A stretch of 40,471 nt of DNA from assembly GCA_009777845.1 (NCBI GenBank), contig WRLD01000028.1, positions 1 to 40,471 on the forward strand, written 5' to 3'. The stretch comes from Defluviitaleaceae bacterium (GTDB lineage: Bacteria > Bacillota > Clostridia > Lachnospirales > WQUN01). Of the stretch, positions 16,601 through 24,649 are shown one piece after another (the stretch's first letter is position 1; the number at the start of each line of letters is the position of its first letter). The position numbers and the translations under genes are program-made. The notes beneath the pieces were generated by a model. That model saw nothing but the letters and a program-made list of their open reading frames with translations, was not told the DNA's origin and ran no database searches.

Positions 16601-17424
16601 GCCGCGCGGACTGTATTTTTATAGAAAATTGCAGGCATATTTTGGAAAACGGCGTGTCGGACAAGGGAACGGACGTTCGCCCTCGTTGGGCGGACGGCAC
16701 GCCTGCGCACACACTGCGTGTTTTCGGCATGGTTAATTCGTACGACCTAGCCGCAGAATTTCCTGCGCTTACGCTTCGCCGCCTTGCGTTCAAAAGCTGT
16801 ATAGACGAAATTTTGTGGATTTATCAAAAAAAGTCTAACCGCGTAAGCGAGCTAAGCTCCAAAATATGGGATTCGTGGGCGGACGAAAACGGCACAATCG
16901 GCAAGGCATACGGCTATCAGCTCGCAAAAAAGCACAAATACCCCGAGGGCGAATTCGACCAAATCGACCGCGTTCTGTACGACTTGCAGCACAATCCGCA
17001 ATCACGCAGAATAATCACAAACATGTACAACCACGAGGAGCTGCACGAGATGGGGCTGTACCCCTGTGCGTATAGTTTAAATTTTAATGTGACAAATGGC
17101 AAGCTAAATGCGATTTTAAATCAGCGTTCGCAGGATTTTCTTACGGCGAACAACTGGAACGTGTGCCAGTATGCCGTTCTTATTCACATGCTCGCGGCGG
17201 TTAGCGGGCTTGCGGCAGGTACGCTCTTGCACGTAATCGCGGACGCGTATATTTACGACAGGCATATTGCCATAATAGAGGAAATAATTGGAAACGAGCC
17301 GCGCCAAGCCCCCGATTTTCGTATGAATATGAAAGAAAATTTTTACGATTTTGCGGTGTCCGACTTTTCCTTGGAAAATTATAGTCCGCATAAATTTTCA
17401 CATGAAATAGAGGTAGCGATATGA
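16597..17424 (+). CDS. thyA: Thymidylate synthase (ThyA)
   Basis: ThyA methylates dUMP to dTMP using methylenetetrahydrofolate. The 275 residues include the nucleophile Cys157 in GLYPCAYSLNFNV (PPCH in most homologues, so two neighbours of the cysteine differ), NQRSQDFLTANNWNV for dUMP binding, LHVIADAYIYDRH, and the IEVAI C-terminus that closes on the folate. Asp in SQD is kept. The start overlaps the upstream stop and its stop overlaps folA (ATGA), the classic thyA-folA pair in which DHFR recycles the dihydrofolate made. Confidence 0.95.
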   Translation: MSRADCIFIENCRHILENGVSDKGTDVRPRWADGTPAHTLRVFGMVNSYDLAAEFPALTLRRLAFKSCIDEILWIYQKKSNRVSELSSKIWDSWADENGTIGKAYGYQLAKKHKYPEGEFDQIDRVLYDLQHNPQSRRIITNMYNHEELHEMGLYPCAYSLNFNVTNGKLNAILNQRSQDFLTANNWNVCQYAVLIHMLAAVSGLAAGTLLHVIADAYIYDRHIAIIEEIIGNEPRQAPDFRMNMKENFYDFAVSDFSLENYSPHKFSHEIEVAI

Positions 17425-17930
17425 ATTTAATCGCGGCGGTCACTGCCGACTGGGGAATTGGTTATAAAAACCAGTTGCTTTTTCATATACCCGAGGACTT
17501 ACAATATTTCAAGGAAAAAACCACGGGAAAGGTAGTAATAATGGGGCATAACACGTTTTTGTCCCTGCCCAACCAAAGGCCGTTGCCTAACAGGAAAAAT
17601 ATCGTGCTTTCACGCAAGGCAGGGCTAGAAATAAACGGCGCGCAGGTGTATAATTCCCTAGAAGCACTCGAAGCCGCACTAAAAGACTACGCGCCGCAGG
17701 ACATTTTTATCATAGGCGGCGAACAAATTTATACGCAGTTTTTAGACCGTTGCGACACCGCATATGTCACCAAAATAAACGCAAGCCCCACGGCGGACGC
17801 GTTCTTTCCTAATTTAGATGAGATTATTGGTTGGGAAATAGTGGGGGAGGGTGCGGTGGAAAAGAGCGGTGGGGTTGAGTTTAGACATATAGTATATTAC
17901 AATGGAAGATGTTCATTGAATGTACAGTAG
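17421..17930 (+). CDS. folA: Dihydrofolate reductase
   Basis: FolA reduces dihydrofolate with NADPH. The 169 residues begin MNLIAAVTADWGIGYKNQLL, with the catalytic acid at Asp26 in PEDLQYFKEKT. VIMGHNTFLSLP, NIVLSRK and FIIGGEQIYTQFL are the NADPH-binding segments. It is directly coupled to thyA. The C-terminus is slightly extended (NGRCSLNVQ), and the end is close to the following toxin-antitoxin genes. Confidence 0.95.
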   Translation: MNLIAAVTADWGIGYKNQLLFHIPEDLQYFKEKTTGKVVIMGHNTFLSLPNQRPLPNRKNIVLSRKAGLEINGAQVYNSLEALEAALKDYAPQDIFIIGGEQIYTQFLDRCDTAYVTKINASPTADAFFPNLDEIIGWEIVGEGAVEKSGGVEFRHIVYYNGRCSLNVQ

Positions 17931-17974
17931 CCTATAGAATATTCTGCGGTTGTGTACAATTAAAATGGAGGTGT

Positions 17975-18151
17975 ATGTCTACAATGGCTATAAATCTTCT
18001 TATGAATGAAGCGGAAGCCCAAGATTTGGCAAGGAATCGGCGTAATATCGAATACCTGCAAAAGCTCGACGAATCTATCGCCCAAGCCAAGCGCGGCGAG
18101 GTCGTGATGTACACCGCAGAGCAAATGCGGGCAATGGAAGATGAAGCATGA
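17975..18151 (+). CDS. Antitoxin of a YoeB-type toxin-antitoxin pair
   Basis: A 58-residue protein (55 if the ATG at 17984 is used) with NRRNIEYLQKLDESIAQAKR and a charged TAEQMRAMEDEA tail. This is the pattern of short YefM/RelB-like antitoxins that wrap a toxin. GGAGG lies 3 bases before the first ATG and 12 before the second, so the start is unsettled. The stop overlaps the toxin start as ATGA. It would bind and neutralise the toxin and perhaps repress its own promoter. A separate DNA-binding domain is not evident. Confidence 0.7.
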   Translation: MSTMAINLLMNEAEAQDLARNRRNIEYLQKLDESIAQAKRGEVVMYTAEQMRAMEDEA

Positions 18152-18417
18152 ACCGCTATTTTACAACAAGGTCTGAAAAGGAATACAAGGAATGGAAAAT
18201 ATCTAGCAAGGCGACATTTAAGAAAATAAATGCCCTAATGGACGATATTGAAAAAAATGGATTGCTCCACGGCACAGGCAAGCCCGAACAGCTAAAACAC
18301 TTTGATGAGCCGATATTTTCAAGGCGAATCAATAGAGGTGATAGGCTTGTTTATTGCCAGTATGGCGAAAATGACTTGCTTGTAATTTCTTGCAAAGGGC
18401 ATTACGAGGACAGATAA
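18148..18417 (+). CDS. YoeB/Txe family mRNA interferase toxin
   Basis: An 89-residue RelE-superfamily ribosome-dependent RNase. GTGKPEQLKH, FSRRINRGDRLVY and SCKGHYEDR align with E. coli YoeB, and the catalytic Glu47, Arg66, His85 and Tyr86 are present. It should cleave mRNA in the ribosomal A site when freed from its antitoxin. All active residues are intact, so it is probably functional. The pair lies between folA and the pilus operon. Confidence 0.85.
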   Translation: MNRYFTTRSEKEYKEWKISSKATFKKINALMDDIEKNGLLHGTGKPEQLKHFDEPIFSRRINRGDRLVYCQYGENDLLVISCKGHYEDR

Positions 18418-18452
18418 AGACACTTTTGTGTATAATTTTTGTAAAACACATA

Positions 18453-18481
18453 TTGACATTTGACCGAAACATTTATAGAAT
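18453..18481 (+). promoter_or_regulatory. Predicted promoter of the pilus operon
   Basis: A consensus TTGACA (18453-18458), 17 bases and TAGAAT (18476-18481), 55 bases upstream of the pilB start. Confidence 0.6.
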
Positions 18482-18535
18482 AAACATAGTCATATAAACA
18501 TAGATTTTAGGTATTGAGGGGAGCAAGCCTTTCCG

Positions 18536-20221
18536 ATGGCAAAGAAAATGCAATTGGGTGAAATGCTTGTAGCCGCAGGCTATCTCGACAAAACTCAGCT
18601 TGAGGAATGTCTAAAGATTAGCGCGGAAACAGGCAACCGTATAGGTAATGTTGTCGTTGAAAAGGGATATATTTCCCAAGAAAATTTGTATCGAGTGCTA
18701 GAAAATCAGCATAATATACAGTACGTAGACTTGTATACCCTCGAAGTAGTGCCAGATGTAGTAAATGTTATCTCCCCCGAGCTGGCTCGGCGTAACAAGG
18801 TCGTTCCGGTCAAAATAGAGGACAACGTACTCTATATCGCTATGAACAACCCCAAGGACTTCCGTATTTTACAGCAGGTCAAGACGGTTACACGCATGGA
18901 AGTACGCCCAGTGCTTTCTAGCTCGAAAAGTATCGAGCATTATATGGAGCGCGCCTACGGCAATATCCACGTACAAAGCGCAATCAGCGAATACAGCAAG
19001 GGCGAGGGCTACGAGGCCGCCATGCGCGAGATTGACGCAAAGGGCGGAAACGTGGCGGACGGCCCGATTATACAGCTAGTAAACGGCTTGTTGGAACAGG
19101 CGGTAGCCTCTGGTACATCAGATATTCACGTAGAGCCAGGCGAACACGAGGTTAGGGTAAGAATGAGAATTGACGGCGTTCTTTCCGTGGTTCTGCAAGC
19201 ACCCATAGCTACCCACAGTGCAATTATTGCCAGAATAAAAATAATGTCAGACCTAAATATAGCAGAACGCCGCGCCCCGCAGGACGGTCGTATTCAGATT
19301 AGAGTTTTGGGGCGTGATGTAGACCTCCGTGTTTCCATTGTTTCCACTGTATACGGCGAAAAAGCCGTACTCCGTCTGCTAGACCGCAGCTCGTTCTTTA
19401 AGCCCAAGGACGTTTTGGGCTTTACCCCCGAAAACCTAGAAAAATTCGACTCTCTGCTCACTACGCCGCACGGTATTATTCTCGTGGCAGGCCCTACGGG
19501 TAGCGGCAAGTCTACGACATTATATACCATGCTTGCGGACATAAACGACATTCAAGACAACCTCATAACCATAGAGGACCCAGTAGAATACGTGCTAGAC
19601 GGGCTTACACAAATGCAGGTAAACGTCAAGGCGGGCGTAGACTTTGCCACAGGCTTGCGCGCTATACTTCGCCAAGACCCCGACGTTATTCTCGTGGGCG
19701 AAATCCGCGACAAGGAAACGGTAGAAATAGCTATCCGCGCCGCTATTACTGGTCACTTAGTGCTTTCCAGTATCCATACAAATGATGCGGTTTCCACTAT
19801 TTTCCGTCTTGTGGATATGGGCGTACCCGATTATATGGTAGCTACTGCCGTAGTTGGGATTATTTCCCAAAGGCTAGTCCGCGTTATATGCAAGCAATGC
19901 GCCGTTTCGTATAGACCCACGCCTGCACAGCTAGAATCCGCAGGTATTACCCCCGAAATGGCGGCGGAAATCGACTTCAAAAAGGGCGAGGGCTGTATGA
20001 CCTGCGACCTAAAGGGCTACAAGGGTCGCCGCGCCGTACACGAAATACTTATATTCGACAACAAGCTGCGCGGAATGATACACGAGGGCAAGCCGCCCGA
20101 CGAAATGAAAAAGTACGCGGTATCAAACGGAATGAAAACCTTGAAGGATTCGGCAATGACCTTGCTACGCAATGGGATTACGACTATAGATGAAGTAGTT
20201 GATATTGTACACGGATTGTAA
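18536..20221 (+). CDS. pilB: Type IV pilus assembly ATPase
   Basis: PilB is the cytoplasmic hexameric motor that extends the pilus. The 561 residues have a GspE/MshEN-like N-terminal region (1-140; LGEMLVAAGYLDKTQLEECL then IGNVVVEKGYISQENL), the kind of fold that binds c-di-GMP in MshE, although the usual terminal Gln of the first motif is not seen. Walker A is GPTGSGKS (319-326), Walker B DPDVILVGE, and the zinc cysteines are 452, 455, 487 and 490 (CKQC, CMTC). GAGGGGAG lies 12 bases upstream of the ATG, rather far. It is the first gene of the operon. Confidence 0.95.
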   Translation: MAKKMQLGEMLVAAGYLDKTQLEECLKISAETGNRIGNVVVEKGYISQENLYRVLENQHNIQYVDLYTLEVVPDVVNVISPELARRNKVVPVKIEDNVLYIAMNNPKDFRILQQVKTVTRMEVRPVLSSSKSIEHYMERAYGNIHVQSAISEYSKGEGYEAAMREIDAKGGNVADGPIIQLVNGLLEQAVASGTSDIHVEPGEHEVRVRMRIDGVLSVVLQAPIATHSAIIARIKIMSDLNIAERRAPQDGRIQIRVLGRDVDLRVSIVSTVYGEKAVLRLLDRSSFFKPKDVLGFTPENLEKFDSLLTTPHGIILVAGPTGSGKSTTLYTMLADINDIQDNLITIEDPVEYVLDGLTQMQVNVKAGVDFATGLRAILRQDPDVILVGEIRDKETVEIAIRAAITGHLVLSSIHTNDAVSTIFRLVDMGVPDYMVATAVVGIISQRLVRVICKQCAVSYRPTPAQLESAGITPEMAAEIDFKKGEGCMTCDLKGYKGRRAVHEILIFDNKLRGMIHEGKPPDEMKKYAVSNGMKTLKDSAMTLLRNGITTIDEVVDIVHGL

Positions 20222-20244
20222 TCGGGATATGGAGGTGGTAGATA

Positions 20245-21459
20245 GTGCCAAATTATACGTATGTAGCTGTAAATATAAGCGGCAACGAAATAAGAGGGGA
20301 GCATACCTCCCCAGACGAGCAGGGCGTAGCGGCTATGCTGCAACAGCAGGGCTACTATCCTACTACCATAAAAAAAGCAGGCGGCGGCTTTGGTTCGAGC
20401 TTTTCCTTTGGCACGCCCAAGCTACCGGTCAAGGTTGTTGCTCGTTTATGCTCGCAGGTGTCCTCCATGCTCCGTTCGGGCGTGCCTATTGTAAGAACAC
20501 TGGAAATTATGGCGAGCGAATCAGAGCATAAGGGGCTTAAAGCCGTTTTAGAAGATGTCAACGCTTCCATACGGCAGGGCAGCAGTCTGTCACAGGCTCT
20601 ACAGCCGCACGAGGACGCGTTCCCTGTATTGTTCCATAGCATGGTAGAAGCAGGTGAGGCGAGCGGTACTCTTGACGCTTGCTTAAACAGAGCGGCAGAG
20701 TCCTTTACTCGCTCGGCAAAGCTCAATTCGCGGGTTAAGGGTGCTATGATTTATCCCTCAATTATACTCATTGTATTGGTTGCTATGATTATACTCATGC
20801 TAGTGGTGGTCGTGCCGCAGTTTGCACAGATTTATTCTGACGGCGGACAGGATTTGCCCAAGTTTACGCAGAGCCTGTTAGCCATGAGTGAGTTTTTAAC
20901 CAAGAATTTCCTGCTTGTAGGCGCGATTGCGATTGCGGTGATTGTGGTTGTTATGACGTTCTTTAAGATGGAGTATGGGCGTTATCAGCTGCATAAGTTT
21001 TTTACGAGAGTGCCAACCATTAGCAAGCTCACCAACAAGATATACGCGGCGCGCTTTACACGCTCGCTATCGTCCTTGGTTTCCGCGGGTGTAAATATGC
21101 CCAACGCGCTTAGAATATCGGCACGTACGGTAGTAAACTCGTTTTTGCAAAAGGAACTGGAACAGCTAGTGGACGATGTAGAACAGGGTATGCAGCTGTC
21201 TGATGCGATTATACGCATGGGCGAGCTACCGCCCCTAGTCGCGAGCGTAACAAAAATAGGCGAGGAATCGGGCGAGCTAGAACAAATGCTTATACAAATA
21301 GCCGAATACTACGACGACGAAGCAGACGCGGCTATGTCGGCACTGCTTACTATGATGGAACCCGCGCTTATTCTCATTATGGCGGGTGTGGTTGTGCCTA
21401 TATTGTTTGGTGTATTACAGCCTATGTTTGGTATGATTGATGCGGTACAGAATATGTAA
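20245..21459 (+). CDS. pilC: Type IV pilus inner membrane platform protein
   Basis: A 404-residue GspF/PilC protein, the membrane platform on which PilB and PilT act. Two T2SSF domains, each with the helical pattern LCSQVSSMLRSGVPIVRTLE and FTRSLSSLVSAGVNMPNALR, are joined by membrane segments (about 172-192 and 218-240), with a third at the C-terminus (PALILIMAGVVVPILFGVL). The GTG start has GGAGG 9 bases upstream. It follows pilB by 23 bases. A decayed antitoxin region separates it from the pilin. Confidence 0.95.
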   Translation: MPNYTYVAVNISGNEIRGEHTSPDEQGVAAMLQQQGYYPTTIKKAGGGFGSSFSFGTPKLPVKVVARLCSQVSSMLRSGVPIVRTLEIMASESEHKGLKAVLEDVNASIRQGSSLSQALQPHEDAFPVLFHSMVEAGEASGTLDACLNRAAESFTRSAKLNSRVKGAMIYPSIILIVLVAMIILMLVVVVPQFAQIYSDGGQDLPKFTQSLLAMSEFLTKNFLLVGAIAIAVIVVVMTFFKMEYGRYQLHKFFTRVPTISKLTNKIYAARFTRSLSSLVSAGVNMPNALRISARTVVNSFLQKELEQLVDDVEQGMQLSDAIIRMGELPPLVASVTKIGEESGELEQMLIQIAEYYDDEADAAMSALLTMMEPALILIMAGVVVPILFGVLQPMFGMIDAVQNM

Positions 21460-21470
21460 GGAGCGGTCAA

Positions 21471-21622
21471 AATGCTGATAGTGACACCGCAAAAGGAAGA
21501 AGAACAGCACAGCCGACTATATCCTCTATGTCGAAAGAAAAATAGCTAGAGGAAAAGAAATAAACAAAAACAACCCTAAAAGATATAGCCACCAAGAAAT
21601 TATGAGTTGGGCGAGGTCGTAA
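21471..21622 (+). pseudogene. Frameshifted antitoxin-like gene
   Basis: A good start (AAGGAG 8 bases before the ATG at 21471) opens MLIVTPQKEEEQHS and then hits a stop. The +1 frame from about 21513 continues as DYILYVERKIARGKE and NNPKRYSHQEIMSWARS, ending at TAA 21620-21622. The second part has no start of its own and a stop upstream, so a single-base change near 21510 appears to have broken the gene. The VERKIARGKE and YSHQEIMSW segments resemble small type II antitoxins, but I cannot name the family. Confidence 0.55.
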
Positions 21623-21801
21623 TGTCTGTACGAGATTTGGAACAATCTAAGTCAATCCTGCCGATTTTAGGAATGTACAAGGACGGCAAGCTCACCGTGG
21701 ACGGCTACCTCGAACGGAAACGCGAGGAAAAAAAGCTAGAGGAGGGGATAACGCGCTCATGCCGACAAAAAATGAATACAATTCCATTAAAAACGCAGTA
21801 A
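21622..21801 (+). CDS. Small hypothetical protein, possibly damaged
   Basis: The 59-residue frame begins MSVRDLEQSKSILPILGMYK and continues with GKLTVDGYLERKREEKKLE. Its start overlaps the stop of the broken gene before it (TAATG), as in a toxin-antitoxin operon. The last 17 residues overlap the next frame out of phase and look unlike a natural end, so a frameshift near 21745 is possible. Function unknown; an antitoxin-like role is guessed from context only. Confidence 0.4.
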   Translation: MSVRDLEQSKSILPILGMYKDGKLTVDGYLERKREEKKLEEGITRSCRQKMNTIPLKTQ

Positions 21802-21883
21802 AGCAAGCAATAAGAGAGAGCGAAACCCTCGAAGAAGCGGAAAAAAAGGTAGACGTGCTATTCGACAGGGGCAAGCAAGCCTA
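21759..21883 (+). pseudogene. Small helical ORF broken at an A run
   Basis: From the ATG at 21759 the frame reads MPTKNEYNSIKNAVKQAIRE and SETLEEAEKR, then stops at 21849-21851. One extra A in the run at 21841-21846 would extend it by KVDVLFDRGKQA to a TAA at 21881. It may be decay, or slippage on the A run. It is the third damaged frame of this patch, which otherwise holds only the leader of the pilin gene (to 22021). Confidence 0.4.
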
Positions 21884-22021
21884 AATATCTTAATGATTTC
21901 ACTAGCCAAAGAGCTATTGAAATAGATGGTAATAAAATACGGGGGAGTAAAATACGAGAGGGGTATAATAATAGCAGGGAAGCCCCTCTTAGAGAACCCA
22001 AAAAAATAAGGAGGAAATAAA

Positions 22022-22567
22022 ATGAAGAAAACAAAAGGTTTTACATTGGTAGAGCTTATCGTAGTAATCGCGGTGCTTGCACTGCTTGCGGTAGGCGCAG
22101 TAATGGCAATTATAGGCGTACAAAACAACGCTAGAAACGCAGCCGCTCGCTCGTCCGCTAATGAGCTTGCAAACCACTTGAATACCGTTATGTCGTTTGA
22201 TGCCCATAGATTGACGGCCAGGGCGGGCGTTGCGACTATTACGGCGGCGGACTCTGGTGCTGACCGCACAGAGAGAGTTCTTGGTACTGATGTACAGATG
22301 TCAGGTTGGAGTGCTGCGATAAATACGACCCCTCCGACTTCGATAACATGGCGTATGTATATGCTTAATGAGCCACTACCTGGTCCCTACAGCGATGCTA
22401 ACCCATACTGGGGAAATGCGGACTATACTTTTACTATGGACAGTGATGTGGTAAACACGCTCTTGACTGGGGCACCTGGTTTTGCAACTGCTTATGGGGC
22501 AGGTACTACTAGGTATCTAGTGCTTTATCAAAATGGTGCATTCGTTGTACAAAGTTACGAATCCTAG
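22022..22567 (+). CDS. pilA: Major type IV pilin (prepilin)
   Basis: 181 residues with a short leader MKKTKG and the cleavage and packing motif FTLVELIVVIAVLALLAVGA, with Glu5 of the mature protein present. The remaining domain is Ala/Thr/Ser-rich and ends LVLYQNGAFVVQSYES. It should be processed by a prepilin peptidase, not in this window, and polymerised on PilC. AAGGAGG stands 6 bases before the ATG, and the gene is followed by its own hairpin terminator, which fits the high, separate expression of a major subunit. Confidence 0.9.
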   Translation: MKKTKGFTLVELIVVIAVLALLAVGAVMAIIGVQNNARNAAARSSANELANHLNTVMSFDAHRLTARAGVATITAADSGADRTERVLGTDVQMSGWSAAINTTPPTSITWRMYMLNEPLPGPYSDANPYWGNADYTFTMDSDVVNTLLTGAPGFATAYGAGTTRYLVLYQNGAFVVQSYES

Positions 22568-22613
22568 CCAACTAAATCTTGACGAGCTTTAAAATTTTAA
22601 CACCTAACAGCCT

Positions 22614-22660
22614 TGCGGATATGGTTTGTACCCTGCCGACCATATCCGCAGTCTGTTTTT
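22614..22660 (+). terminator. Terminator after the major pilin gene
   Basis: TGCGGATATGGT pairs perfectly with ACCATATCCGCA around a 13-base loop, followed by GTCTGTTTTT. A partial terminator here would leave pilin as the most abundant transcript. Confidence 0.75.
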
Positions 22661-22693
22661 AGTATAGTTGACACTGTGAGCGGAGTGCGTATT

Positions 22694-22942
22694 ATGTCCG
22701 ACATACTAGCCATTGCAATTGCCGAGAAAAAGGCAACCATGAAGCTAATGACACAAGGCTGTCAGACCGTGGAAGATGTCGAAAGGAAAATTGACGAGTA
22801 TTTCGACACCGTGGCAAAATACGCCAAGGAGCTATTCGACTACGATGACGACATTGCAACCGCCGAGGACATAAGAGATATTGAACAAGCAAGACAAGAG
22901 CTTGCGGACGGAAAAGCGGTAACTTGGGATAGTATTCTGTGA
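22694..22942 (+). CDS. Small acidic protein, antitoxin-like paralogue 1
   Basis: 82 residues starting MSDILAIAIAEKKATMKL and ending ATAEDIRDIEQARQELADGK then VTWDSIL. GGAG lies 8 bases before the ATG, which is preferred to an upstream start at 22613 inside the terminator. The N-terminus and C-terminus are nearly repeated in the next gene, so the pair arose by tandem duplication. The charged helix followed by a G-rich turn and a W-D-S-I end resembles small type II antitoxins. The family is not certain and no RelE-like toxin is beside it. Confidence 0.55.
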   Translation: MSDILAIAIAEKKATMKLMTQGCQTVEDVERKIDEYFDTVAKYAKELFDYDDDIATAEDIRDIEQARQELADGKAVTWDSIL

Positions 22943-22956
22943 ACGGAGCAAGTATT

Positions 22957-23253
22957 ATGTCTGACGTACTAGCCATTGAAATTGCCGAAAAAAAGGCAAA
23001 TATGCAACTAACCGAAAACGGCTATACGCTAGAGTTTGAAGCGGAAATTATTTCCGCGGCGGAGGAAATAGACGGCGAGCTTGCGAGAGGTGTCGCTAGA
23101 ATGTATAAAAGTGTCGCGGAGCTTTTCCTTGACTTAGATTCCGACGAAAATGACGACATTGCAACCGCCGAGGAAATAAGAGAGATTGAACAAGCAAGAC
23201 GAGAGCTTGCGGTTGGTGACGTGGCAAGTTGGGATAGTATACAGTGGGAGTGA
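22957..23253 (+). CDS. Small acidic protein, antitoxin-like paralogue 2
   Basis: 98 residues, MSDVLAIEIAEKKANMQL at the start and ATAEEIREIEQARRELAVGD with ASWDSIQWE at the end. The two ends are close copies of the gene before it, with a longer middle (EFEAEIISAAEEIDGELARG). GGAG lies 8 bases before the ATG. It is followed after 5 bases by the MNT gene, so both paralogues look like part of that module. Function unknown. Confidence 0.55.
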   Translation: MSDVLAIEIAEKKANMQLTENGYTLEFEAEIISAAEEIDGELARGVARMYKSVAELFLDLDSDENDDIATAEEIREIEQARRELAVGDVASWDSIQWE

Positions 23254-23258
23254 TTTCT

Positions 23259-23624
23259 ATGCGTGACGATATTCCCAATACAGTCATTCGTAATTGCCCC
23301 CCGCATGGGCAGGTAGCCGACTTCCTCACCAAATTCATAACCCAATTCAAGCAACTAAACATACAAGCCGAATCAATTATTTTGTTTGGTTCGCAGGCTA
23401 GGGGTACGGCTACGCCTAAATCTGATATTGACATAGCCGTGGTTATGCGCGACAGTCTTACGCCGCGACAGCGCGGCGAGCTGCTGTGCCTAGGCGAGGA
23501 AATAGACCCGAGCCATACGACCAACCTATTTTTTACCACTAGGCAAGCCATAGAAACAGCGACTGATACCTTTGATACTAATAAATATATTAGGGACGAG
23601 GGCGTGGTGCTGTGGCAGTCATAA
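23259..23624 (+). CDS. MNT-type minimal nucleotidyltransferase (antitoxin of a MNT/HEPN pair)
   Basis: A 121-residue polymerase-beta-fold nucleotidyltransferase. GSQARG (44-49) and Asp56/Asp58 in KSDIDIAVV form the GSx(n)DxD metal and nucleotide site and are intact. In the MntA-HepT system of Shewanella the MNT partner AMPylates and silences the HEPN toxin. The next gene is HEPN-like and overlaps by 13 bases, which supports that reading. GGAG lies 8 bases before the ATG; an upstream GTG at 23244 is less likely. Confidence 0.8.
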   Translation: MRDDIPNTVIRNCPPHGQVADFLTKFITQFKQLNIQAESIILFGSQARGTATPKSDIDIAVVMRDSLTPRQRGELLCLGEEIDPSHTTNLFFTTRQAIETATDTFDTNKYIRDEGVVLWQS

Positions 23625-23998
23625 GCTATCTTGAATATTCTAATAGGGACATGAGCTACGCGCGGGATATGCTAACGCTCGGTCACTACGACCCATGCGG
23701 CAGATTTTGTCAACAAAGCGTGGAAAAACGGTTTAAGCACTACATCTCTAAAAACGGAACAGCGGACAATATAAAGCTAATGCAAACGCACAATTTGTCA
23801 CGATTGTACAAGACAGTTTGCGAGCTTTCCAAGCATGGAATAATACGCTCGGTACTGGGCGATTTATATAAGCTAACTACGTACTACTTTGAAACGAATT
23901 ATCCCTCGGAGGATAATATAGAGCTAACAAAGGAAATGGCGCAGGAAGCAGTAAAAATCTGCGAGTATGTAAATAAATGGGTAGATTCCTTGGGATAG
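23612..23998 (+). CDS. HEPN domain protein (partner of the MNT gene)
   Basis: 128 helical residues of HEPN type: an N-terminal NRDMSYARDML helix, then GRFCQQSVEKRFKHYI, which corresponds to the QQAxEKxLKA helix of the family, and an ending like YYFETNYPSED where most members have RYP. The RX4-6H RNase motif of toxic HEPN proteins is not present in this order, so the RNase activity of the toxic form may be absent or use another site. The start is GTG inside the MNT gene. It closes the patch 11 bases before the next prepilin gene. Confidence 0.75.
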   Translation: MAVISYLEYSNRDMSYARDMLTLGHYDPCGRFCQQSVEKRFKHYISKNGTADNIKLMQTHNLSRLYKTVCELSKHGIIRSVLGDLYKLTTYYFETNYPSEDNIELTKEMAQEAVKICEYVNKWVDSLG

Positions 23999-24009
23999 GG
24001 TGATGTGAA

Positions 24010-24600
24010 ATGGGCATTAAAACTAAAAAAGGCTTTACACTAGTGGAGATTATGATTGTGGTCGCTATTATCGCGTTGCTGTCGGTGGGCGCAACTATGG
24101 CTTATCGGGGCATTACGCTTAATTCGCGGCGTGCGGTTTTGGTGGCAGATGCGACTAAGCTCGCGGCTGCGTTGAACGGTTATAATGCTTCCGTACAGGC
24201 TACGGCAAAAATACCGACAGATGCTAATGTGCCTACACTGAAAACGGATACATTCTTTAGTGAAGCTGTAATTCAAGAATTTATTGCGTTTGCTATAGGT
24301 GCGAGTACCACGTTGGAGTTTTACCCCAAGCCCACTGGGAATACTATGGCTTTAGCCGCGACCGCAGACACGATTCATATTCAATTTAAAACACCAGTAT
24401 CTCTACTAGTGGCGGCACAGGAGCAGAACCTTATATTTGAAAGCTGGCATCATATAGCTAGGGCATTATCGTTTATTGACTATAATGTTAATGGACAGAC
24501 CTTTATTGTAAACGAAGCACATATTAGACATGCCGAATCGCGCGGATTACAGCGGAGAACGGCAAACGGAGCAAGCCCAGCATTTGTAAATTACCCTTGA
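24010..24600 (+). CDS. Type IV prepilin-like protein
   Basis: 196 residues with a leader MGIKTKKG and the class III cleavage motif FTLVEIMIVVAIIALLSVGA, including Glu5. The mature domain is soluble and differs from the major pilin; it may be a second pilin or a minor subunit. TAGGGTGATGTGAA stands before the ATG. It follows the MNT/HEPN genes at 11 bases, so it is probably read from the same transcript, and the next prepilin is about 50 bases downstream. Confidence 0.85.
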   Translation: MGIKTKKGFTLVEIMIVVAIIALLSVGATMAYRGITLNSRRAVLVADATKLAAALNGYNASVQATAKIPTDANVPTLKTDTFFSEAVIQEFIAFAIGASTTLEFYPKPTGNTMALAATADTIHIQFKTPVSLLVAAQEQNLIFESWHHIARALSFIDYNVNGQTFIVNEAHIRHAESRGLQRRTANGASPAFVNYP

Positions 24601-24649
24601 TTTTTAGTATTTTTGGAAAGCGGAGATTACTAAAAGGGGCGTGGTAGTT

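Noticed and set aside
22668..22690. TTGACA before the antitoxin-like pair as a -35 box
   Set aside because: A -10 at normal spacing would fall on the start codon of the first gene, so it is not a convincing promoter.
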